Part shown: in pieces, positions 47,008 through 55,740 of the stretch
Layout: each line of letters opens with the position of its first letter
How positions within the stretch are numbered: position 1 is the first letter of the stretch
DNA from: Circinella minor
Lineage: Eukaryota; Mucoromycota; Mucoromycetes; Mucorales; Lichtheimiaceae
Length of the DNA: 55,740 nucleotides
NCBI GenBank assembly: GCA_016758965.1
Contig: JAEPRB010000254.1
Span: forward strand, 1 to 55,740
Direction of reading: 5' to 3'
The notes under the pieces: generated by a model
Told to the model about the DNA's origin: nothing
The model's database searches: none
What the model saw: the letters and a program-made list of their open reading frames with translations, nothing else
Program-made: the position numbers and the translations under genes

Positions 47008-49179
47008 TTACGTCTGTAACTCAATTTTACCGGTTGTTAGATCAACCCGGACAGGCTCATGATGTGTCCGCTCATCGAACGACACGTGATAACCTCTTTC
47101 AGAAAGAACATCCATCACAATATCGACAAAGTGACTATCACCAAGCATCGGGTCCTCTCTATAATATACATATACAAACAAAATTCAACAAAAATCCACA
47201 AATAATATATAGAATCAATATACTTGCATAAATAACAAGAAGAAGAATAAAATACCCACGTGCGAATTCTAGCATGGCCACTGATCGAATGTCTAGTCAC
47301 TTGGGGAATGATATGGTCATCTATAAACTGTATAGCATGGTGTAATAAAATAGGTTCATAATCTTGGTAATGCTCCAAGCGGCTGATCAGTTCCTATATA
47401 TAGAAATATTAACACTTTGTCGGGTTTTTCTTATTCTCTTTATTGAAGAATCAGTTTTATACCTGACGTGCATGAACACCAATGGATGTTGCTAATGGAA
47501 TATGTGAAATAGCATCATATGTATCAGATTCCAATTCCAATGAAGATTGATATTCGAATTCTCGAAGAATAATTTCCATCACTTCCATTATCGAGCCAGT
47601 AGCATTAATCAAATCTTTTTTATTTAAAAATAAATTGGGTTAGTATATGTTGCGTTCAGACATAATAATTATGTTCAGATATATTTATATATGAATATAT
47701 AGTAAATGTTATGTACTCACGAAAGGGAAACATTTTAGATAATTTTAACAATGATCCATAGTGTGCCTTGAAGATAGCATATCTGTTGCGAATTACCTTA
47801 TATACCATTCACTCACTTTGATTTAGTCTTTAATACTCATCCATTAATGAAAACAATATATATTATACATTATACTTTACCGATTCGTCATTATCCGTAA
47901 CTCGTTCCTCCCAAAATACACCTTGACCGGTTTTTTTTACTTCCAAGTTATGCTCACGGATCATTTTTCCACGTGCCAACTGCCTTTGAACTGAGATATC
48001 CTCATCGACATATAATACACATATACGGAATACAGGTCGTCTACATATTCGTTCATTTCAATTAATCAAAATTTTATGTATTTACAAACTATTTTCTTTC
48101 AATAAAAAAATAATAATAAATAACAACTTACGGAAATTGATCACGACGATCAGTATGATAATATTCTCTTCGTAACTCGGCCATCTTTTCATGTAACATT
48201 TTTAATGCCTCAACTTGAATATCAGTTCGAGGAAATCCATCTACTAGAACACCAACAGATGGATCACAATCCAACATGGCATGTAACACCAACTCAATGA
48301 CATATCGATCGGATATCATTTGACCCTGGTTGATAAGTTCTTTACATTCGGGTGTTTGCAATAATTGTGATACTGAGATAGGTGGATTGGTAATACCTCG
48401 AGCACGTAATATAGAAGGAGTATGTGTTCCTTTACCGGATCTATTGTCATGATAGTTAGAGAGAAGATTTATAGAAAAATTAAAACAAAAAGCTAATCAC
48501 CATAAAAGTATCTGTATTTTATGTCACAGAAAGAAAATGTATATATATATAAGTTGTGTGGGAACTTACCCGGGTGCACCCATCAAAAAAATAAATTCTC
48601 TAGGTAAATGGATATTTTCTCGTCCATAATGATCTTCAATATTTTTCCATGCTTGATTAAATATCAATTTAGCGTCTTTAATTTCACCGGCCCTAAATGA
48701 ATAAAGTGTATATATGTCAGTTTGATAGACTAACTTTTTTTTCTATCCCATTTATCGATTTTGTTTTATATATAGAATTTCAAGAGCCACCAACCACCGA
48801 ATAATATTAAAAAATAAAACACTCTTGTGTGCGTCACCTTTTCTCCTGAGTATCATCGTTAGCAGAAACACTACTATTCACTCTAGAAGTAGCAGTAGCA
48901 GCACTGGCTGTAGCAGCTTTTACAGTATTATTGTTTTTTTTTGTAACCAGGGGTTTTATATACATAACAATTGTGTCAATTTATAAAATTACAAAAAAAA
49001 AATAGCTTCTCTATTGTTTCCTTACTCGATTGCTGAGGTGCTAAGTATCGCGGAGAAGATGGATTGGTATAGGAACGAACAAGTCGAGATACTTGTTGCG
49101 ATTGCGGAGGAATCAATCTGGTTCGTAAAATATTTGAGTAACGAAATGCAATATAAAATGGTCTAGCAACGGTGGTCAT
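47008..49179 (-). CDS. Adenylate-kinase-like P-loop protein, mitochondrial
   Basis: Nine exons, 49179-49026, 48916-48838, 48692-48570, 48440-48132, 48040-47881, 47796-47721, 47614-47463, 47393-47260 and 47158-47008, give 445 aa. The N-terminus is Arg/Ser-rich without acids (MTTVARPFYIAFRYSNILRT), a probable mitochondrial presequence. Then come an Ala/Thr/Ser linker and a P-loop FLMGAPGSGKGTHTP (about 113-127, Lys122), split by an intron inside the second Gly codon. NMP-binding elements follow (ISVSQLL, VGVLVDGFPRTDIQVEAL), then the adenylate-kinase-like strand and Arg region RICVLYVDEDISVQRQLARG...WEERVTDNDE. A C-terminal part of about 150 residues has no adenylate kinase counterpart (FEYQSSLELESDTYDAISHIPLA begins it). 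Similar long P-loop kinases occur in plants and other eukaryotes. Nucleotide specificity is unknown. The first intron acceptor (48917) is the least certain. Confidence 0.82.
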
Positions 49180-50970
49180 GACAAGTTATATCTTTTTTTC
49201 TAAAAAAAAAAAAATACAAACACAAAGAGGAAGCAAAAGAACTAAAAAAAAGAAGATAAAAGTTCAGGCACTATTTTATAAAATGCGGGGAGGGGGGTTA
49301 TTATTATGTCGGGGTTGTTCGAAAAGATAAATGCTGTTTGCATGGCCCTTCAAGCATCGACCTATATATTTTTTTACAATCGGCTCAGCCTCTATTTTCG
49401 AAATATATCTCAATGTGCCTTATTATCTCACCCCGTTCTCATAAATCAGATATATTTTCTTTTCTTGAGCAATGAGTGAATTATAATTCCACGTGAGAAC
49501 GCGAAAAAAAATATATATGATACAACGTATCACTAAGCTAAAACATTAATGGTCTGGTCAATATAGCAAAGGCTAACCATAAGTCATAAACTAGATCGAG
49601 TATAGATGTTTTCTCTTGTTACTATCATTTTTATACATGTTATTGTAACAGTCTATTACGTATACGTCATACTTCTTTTTAGATAATAAATTGTAAGAAT
49701 AAACACAAGTGTTTTTTTCCACCTTGTTGCTGTTTGCGGAAATAATACCAACATAACTAGGAGGCAAATATTTAAGCAACATATGGATAATAGTTTTTTT
49801 TTCTTATCTACTATATAGAAAATTTAATACAATAATGCATATTAAAAAAGACTATAATTAAATATTATTGCTCCTTGGCGGAGTACGCCGGGGTATTAAA
49901 AGTAATGATAAGCATTAGAGATGGTCCGAGCAGTTGCATAGTATATAACCTTGTTTTGAGTTTCCAACCCCCAGTAGATAAATTTCTAAACTTACAAGAG
50001 AATCAGCAAAATTTTGTGTTGTTTGGTTTTAGATATTAAGCTTCTGTAAAATAATACATCAATATTTTTTTCGTTAATGTAATAGACTTGCATGTAGATA
50101 TAGTGTATGCTTTTTGAAGCTATATAGCCGATTTATTATAGTACTACTACAAATTAATGTTGTATATTCGTATGATACTTTATGGTCAAATAGATTGAGG
50201 TTTTGCTTGTGTTTTTTAACAGCGTTTTCAAGATAATATTTACTCTTCTATATAATATGTTATAGTAAGTTACGTTTATGTAATTACTTTAGAGTATTAA
50301 TGTTTGCAAGCGAATATATGTCTTAATTTATAAGTTCTAGGGTAGCGACAGGAGTAGTAGCAATAGTTTTCTGTTATTCAAACCAAGTTATTTTTACCAT
50401 TAATAAGGTAAAGCAGCCCGAGACCTTATTACAAAAGATATAAAATAGTATTTTAATAATATAAATAAAAAAAATGCACAGGAACTGTAGAATAATTAAA
50501 ACGTACGTATTGAGAGGTAACTGTAGGGCATACAATGTATTCATCGTTTTAAACACCAACTCTTTCAAGCTTGAGTAAACTAGCTTAACACATAATAAAG
50601 ACAGTACAAATTTTTCTTATTTTGCAATAATGTGGAACAGATACGACTAGTAGTAAACGAAAAAAAATTAGAATATATAAACTAATAAAAATGGGCTTCC
50701 TAATTTAAATAGTGTATAATATATTATTGTACATTTATTACTACTATTACAAATAATACTGTACATAATATGTTGATTATTGTATACATAAAGGAAAGTA
50801 AAGGGATAAGCAACATAAAGATATTTCCCTATTAGATACTAATTGCAAGTACTACTACTGCATTTTTCTTCATTATAATGCTGGATCAACTATTTTATAC
50901 TGAAAAATAAATAAGTGGTAGTGATATTAAGCAAGGCTTTTTTTTTCGTTGACCTTGATGAACTTATGAA
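49180..50970. other. Intergenic, no gene recognised
   Basis: About 1.8 kb between the kinase and the lipase. Uniform AT-rich sequence with fewer homopolymers than other gaps. The open frames at 49591-49782 and 50374-50568 show no domain. Confidence 0.4.
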
Positions 50971-52807
50971 TTATATACAAAGTCCAACATTTACACCAAG
51001 ATATGTAAGATGATCTGCAATACTTGTAAACGGTACAATTGAATTTGAACAGTTTTCTGTTTCAATACCAGTAGCACATACTTCTACATAACCCACGATC
51101 GTTGTTGATATGGTGTAAAAAAAAAGAGCGGGAAATAATAGTTTAGCAAAAAGAAATTATTTACTGAAATTTATATGTATAAAATCAACTTACGAATACC
51201 ATCTTCGTTGCTCCAAAACTCGGTGCCCGAGTGTGAAAAACCCATTATACTTGGTGGAAGATGAGGAACAACTATTATATTGCATAAAAAAATACAGATC
51301 ATTCGAGTTTAATATTATTATTTCTGTAAAAAATATAAAGTTTAAATGTATACGGAATGCTACTTACTATCACGTTCGTGAACGAGACGCTCGTGAGAAA
51401 TTTTGGTGTTTAAGAGATATTCTGCAAAGTTTTTATTGCCAACGCGAGGCTCACCTAGAAAAAGATAATCATGTTACTATATACTTTTTTCAATACACTT
51501 GATTTTTAATAAGAATAAAAACAGATTATAAATATAATACCTTGTGTAAATATTTCCAATTTATCTGGTCCGTAACGTGTTTGATTCAAATTGAAAAGAT
51601 CAATGGCATTTAATACCACTTGGGCCCCCCCAAGTGAATGTCTGTTATTGTGTACGTAGTTTGATTAGCGAAAAAAGAAAAAGGAAATACGATGTTATGC
51701 AACATGAGCCACAATAATGTGTACTTCTCTGTTATAATTTCAAAATAAAAATATGTATACATTACCCTGTAAGTCCAAATTTGTAATCAGGATATTGATT
51801 AGCTTGTTCTTCGATGGTTTTTACAAGATTGTCCCGAACAGCATTATAACTGTCAAGGAATCCTAATTCAATATAATATTATAGCAATTATTGATTATTA
51901 ATAACACTGACATATTACTATAAAAAGCCTCGTTGTAATGAATTTGTTTGTAAAACATGGTACATATGATTAATAATAGTAGGTAACACATACCCTTATG
52001 AACTTTTGTTCCTTCGGCAAGGGGATAATCAACGGGAAGGAAAGTAGCATCCTATTTTTTTTATGTATGAGAAAAGTAACAGCGGTTAGATTAGTTATAT
52101 GATTTCATGGTTTTCTGAGAGAAAAAAGCTGTTTACTTACAACAACAAAGTTACGAATCGAGCTTGTACCTATAAATAATTGAGAGTTGTAATGAATTTT
52201 GTGAGTATATTGATTCTTGTAACATTTTGTAGTATAACTCTTCTCTCTATTGTTAAATTAGATTATTGTGTGTATGTATAAAATCTTACGTACCTCGAAA
52301 AACAACATAGATAGTCTTTTGCGTATCACCACGCAAAACCATTGCATTTGTATCAGTACCTGTGGTACTAAATGTCTTAACAAGTGTCAAACTTTCATCA
52401 CAGTACTTGCAAGTAAATTCTCCTCCGGGGATCACATCCCGACAATATGCAGTAGCGGATAACTTTGTGTAAAAAGTATGTTCACCAACTTCTGCAGTAG
52501 TTGCTTGACGAACATCTGCACTGTTACTAGTAGTTGATGACAACTTTACTGAACTTGATTGTAATTCGGATTGCTTTGCGTTTGATGGAGATAACGCATC
52601 AGCAACACTACTTGGATACTCAGTCGCATTCACAGCCAAACCATCACGTTGCTCCATACCCGATGGTAACTCGCCATGTAGTTTCTTGGCTGCTGCTTCA
52701 GGATCATAGAAAACATCTCTCTTCTTCGAAACACCAACTACTGGATGACCCGCAACCAGCTGGATTAAGGCCAACGAAAATGCTAAAATAATGTACAAAT
52801 TCTTCAT
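50971..52807 (-). CDS. Secreted triacylglycerol lipase (Rhizomucor/Rhizopus type, class 3)
   Basis: Eight exons, 52807-52294, 52169-52141, 52051-51994, 51862-51766, 51641-51541, 51454-51368, 51271-51194 and 51083-50971, give 358 aa. ATG 52807 starts a signal peptide (MKNLYIILAFSLALIQLVAG); an upstream in-frame ATG is unlikely. The enzyme hydrolyses triglycerides at the oil-water interface. Seen here: propeptide with Kex2-like SKKRD (residue 30) and Ser-rich stretch, mature domain from about 100 with TNAMVLRGDTQKTIYVVFRGT, lid region SSIRNFVVDATF, nucleophile elbow TGHSLGGA (Ser235), catalytic Asp in HERDIVPHLPP (Asp295) and His in IADHLTYLG (His346). Cysteines lie at positions expected for the disulfides of R. 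miehei lipase. All seven introns are GT-AG; the second exon is only 29 nt. Length agrees with R. miehei lipase (363 aa). It lies alone with large gaps on both sides. Confidence 0.95.
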
Positions 52808-52850
52808 GGCTTTTTTAATAAAATGAGAAAAAGAATGGAACGAGATTTCA

Positions 52851-52865
52851 GTATATATAAAAGAT
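52851..52865 (-). promoter_or_regulatory. TATA-like element of the lipase gene
   Basis: On the minus strand TCTTTTATATATAC lies about 45-58 nt before the lipase ATG, a fitting place for a TATA box with a short leader. In this AT-rich DNA such matches are common, so the call rests on position. Confidence 0.35.
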
Positions 52866-53506
52866 AGATGTATGATTCCCATTTGAAGCGCCATTTCTAT
52901 TCACCCTATTTATATTTTTTTTCGCAAACCGAGGTCTCGTGCAGATGTCTGTACTACATTAAAAACGATATTGACATACTTGAAAATGCTTTGGAAATAG
53001 ATTTATAGAAGGGAAGTTGATGAATGATGATAATTAACTTATAGTAGCTAATCATACAGCTTTGATGTAGTGCGATTATTATTAGCAGTATCAAAAATAG
53101 AGATATATAGTCCTAATAAACAAAAAGAGATAGTGAAATTTTCTGTACTAGAAAAAAAAATTAAGCACCTGAATTGCCCACAAGAGTCAATATTATTGAA
53201 CTATAGTTAGACTAAAAGTTGCTTCTTTAATTTTTTCTTTCTGTTTTTGTCCTACTGGGTACGCATGTTTATTCTCAATTGTACAGTAACTATCTGTGTG
53301 ACCTGATATTAAAAGATAATTTTGTGGGGAAATTGGTAGCAACAACAACAACAAAAAAAGTTCTCTGACTTTTTTATTAAATAGCAATATGAATTATTCT
53401 CATTATTAAAAGTTTATAGCTTATAAAACTGACAGTTTTGAAGTATTATAAACACATAGCAATACAACAATTGTCTAAGTCTTTGATTCTTTTGTTTCTT
53501 CAACTT
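52866..53506. other. Lipase upstream region
   Basis: No gene recognised. Contains plain AT-rich sequence and a short CAA repeat at 53340-53352. Confidence 0.35.
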
Positions 53507-53715
53507 TTAAACGTTATACTGGTCCTTATTATTCACACAGTGATTACATAACATACTTTTTCGTCTGAAAATAACATGTTTACAATGCGGACATGATTTG
53601 GTATGACCATAATTATGGTGCTTGTGTAGCCACTATTTAATTAACTCGAGTATTTAATCCTTATGTATCTGTATTACATTGGTAACATTCGGATTATCGG
53701 ATATATTATGCTATA
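53507..53715 (-). pseudogene. Zinc-ribbon remnant with in-frame stops
   Basis: In one minus-strand frame the sequence reads ISDNPNVTNVIQIHKD, stop, ILELIK, stop, WLHKHHNYGHTKSCPHCKHV, then IFRRKSMLCNHCVNN and a final stop at 53507. The CPHC...CNHC pair with 15 residues between is a plausible four-cysteine zinc ribbon. A TTTTATAG acceptor-like site precedes the stretch and a CG|GTAAGT donor-like site lies further up at about 53764-53756. Two stops inside an otherwise coherent frame suggest a decayed last exon. The type recalls C-terminal zinc ribbons of transposon-encoded or helicase-like ORFs, but I cannot name the family. Confidence 0.45.
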
Positions 53716-55740
53716 AAATGAAAATTCCCCTAGATTTCTTTAATAATTCAGTACTTACCGATCATGGTACAACATGAAAAAATAGTTTTTATTATGAGAA
53801 ATGCGCATGTCACTAGGAACATAATTATTCCCTTTTTTTATTTTCGACAACACTTAACGCCATTGTTCACTCATTGTCGTACCACATTAACGTAAGGTTT
53901 TTTTATTGATCATAAACTTCAAATCATTATTACGTATGTAATTATTATTTTTCAGAAAACATAAAAAAAATAGTATAGCTTTCTAAATATTAAGCTAATT
54001 AGAGTGAGCTCTTTCTTAAAATGTGCTTAAGTGTCATTACATGTCAACTAAAAAAAGAGTGTATTACTATATAGAGATCATGCAGGTTCTAGAGTAGAAC
54101 ATAATGCGACCATTTGTACTGTCATACAGTTACAATTAAATATTCATAGTTTTCTATGCATTCACAAATCAGGCAATCCGTGTTTTTATTGTTACGTGCA
54201 GTCAGATGCAAAGAACCAATCTACTGTTTCCACGAGATCAATTCCTTAATTTTATATATCGCTATTGTCAATTATACAGCTCGACAGATACTAAGAGAAA
54301 ATATGTATTTGTTTGATAGATGTGGACTATAAAATATGCATTATGTGTGTAATCATAAAGAATGTTGAACTACTTTAATGGTACATATCATTTTGGAGAG
54401 TGAGAACAATCATGCAATGGGTATGTTATTTAACACATGGGGTCATTATGATTCATGCCAATAAAAATATCAAAAGAAATGTTAGTCTGAACTGAGGAAA
54501 TCAGTCCCTGTGCAGTAAAAAATTGCCAAGATCTTATTTAGCACCATTGCATAAATAATAATGAGTGTTAATAAAAGCTTAACCAAGTTCTTGAATTAGG
54601 ATCTCGTTGTGTGTACTAATGGTAGGAAAGACTGTCATCCTTTTCTCTTCCTCTCTCTCTTTCTATTTGTGTATACTTTCTTTATTCTAGATATTAGTAA
54701 TTAGTCCATTATATCAAACTTAATGGGATGATCCATATGCTCGTTGAAACCGTATTTTTTTCTCTCATTCTTGGGTTCGATAACTGAGCGCAGTACTCTA
54801 CAAGATCAGCTCAAGTCGGAAAGTACATAACTGATGAATTACAGGTCTTTATTATTGGCTTTATTTTAGAATTGCTTACATAACGGCCATCTTTACAGGA
54901 TTTCCCCTTTAGATTAGCGCAGTAAAAAATAGTTCCTGGTAAAAAAAAAGTCCGCCTAAAATTGTACTTGGAACAGCCCGAAAAAACCAGCATATATATC
55001 ACATCAAAGGTAGAACTAAAAATAGTAAAATAGTACTCATTATTTTGCTTAATACTTTTCCTTAATTACCACTCGCCGTGTTCATTATATATATAAACTT
55101 AATTGGTTACGTGGTTGGATTGAAACTGAAGTTGTTTATTTCTATTAAGAAAGTCAAAAAATAAAAAAGTTGACAAGAAGCGTCTTGCCATAAATAACTA
55201 GAACAAAGCAAAATTCAGAATCAGCTACGTAACTTGCATCACCTACAATATTTTCTAGTAAATATTGTTGAGATTATATTTTAAATAAGGTGCATGAAAG
55301 TTACTTTGAATAACAGTATTTTTTAAGAAATAGTCTAGTAAAAAAAATTGGTCGAAGCTGTACGTATTATCTACCACTATAATACTAAATATAAATAAAC
55401 TGAATTAGAAATAGCTGTTAAATAACTCGATTTTATGGGTCATTTCCTCTTCTGCCCCAAAAGAATGAAGAAGTACGTACAACAAATGGACTGTGATTTT
55501 TTTTATTTTAGGATTAGTGTAAACCTGATAGAGGTTCTAAGGAACTATATAACAAAAGGGAATTGCTACGGACACCCCACTCTATTTTTAACTTTGAACT
55601 TGATACACTGTGTGACAAACAAAAATATAATTATAGAAATTGAGTGGTAATAAATAAACAGTAAAATTGAGAGAAATAAAAGATTTATTTTATAAGTGGT
55701 TTATCAAGATAAAATGTTTATAATAACTATAAGACAGCCT
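53716..55740. other. Intergenic to window end, no gene recognised
   Basis: About 2 kb of AT-rich DNA. A GGTTCGATA near 54775 looks like a tRNA T-loop but no cloverleaf folds around it. The open frame at 55435-55650 (+) shows no domain; it could be the edge of something beyond the window. Confidence 0.4.

Noticed and set aside
54765..54800. tRNA-like T-loop GGTTCGATA
   Set aside because: No acceptor, D or anticodon stems could be paired around it.

Overview
This window is nuclear DNA from a fungus, most likely a mucoralean (Mucoromycota) or close relative. It is very AT-rich and full of long A/T homopolymers and (TA)n tracts. Genes carry many short GT-AG introns. A Rhizomucor/Rhizopus-type secreted lipase, three tandem secreted aspartic proteases and a SERTA-like protein fit that placement. 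There is no rRNA, tRNA, CRISPR array or bacterial-style operon. All gene models below were assembled by hand from splice signals; the exon lengths of every intact model sum to a whole number of codons.

Layout. 1-3175: decayed or low-complexity DNA. 3176-6742 (minus): GOT1 (Golgi traffic) and BFR2/AATF (ribosome biogenesis). 6743-9544: nothing recognised. 9545-10805 (minus): SERTA-like regulator. 11390-18922 (minus): three paralogous secreted, probably surface-anchored aspartic proteases, all with one intron at the same codon. 20968-22011 (minus): small mitochondrial inner-membrane protein, probably a complex I accessory subunit. 22012-30297: an accessory island with no intact gene. It holds two minisatellites (43 bp and 79 bp), a 10-bp phased repeat, two or three decaying genes on the plus strand and two MITEs inside one of them.

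30298-39542 (minus): compact housekeeping block of LCB2 (sphingolipid synthesis, ER), UBC6 (ER-associated degradation E2), SF3B1/HSH155 (U2 snRNP) and URA5/pyrF (pyrimidine synthesis). 40864-43108 (plus): GUT1 glycerol kinase, divergent from URA5. 43497-45338 (minus): ORD-only oxysterol-binding protein, convergent with GUT1. 47008-49179 (minus): mitochondrial adenylate-kinase-like protein. 50971-52807 (minus): secreted triacylglycerol lipase. 52808-55740: no intact gene; one zinc-ribbon pseudogene remnant.

Functional links are loose, as expected for a fungus. The lipase and three proteases are secreted degradative enzymes; lipase-released glycerol is the substrate of glycerol kinase. LCB2, UBC6, GOT1 and the OSBP protein all act at ER/Golgi membranes. 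The most interesting signals are the two MITE insertions with reconstructable empty sites in a decaying nuclear-protein gene, (UA)n tracts serving as 3' splice-site regions, and tiny 10-22 nt start exons in three unrelated housekeeping genes.
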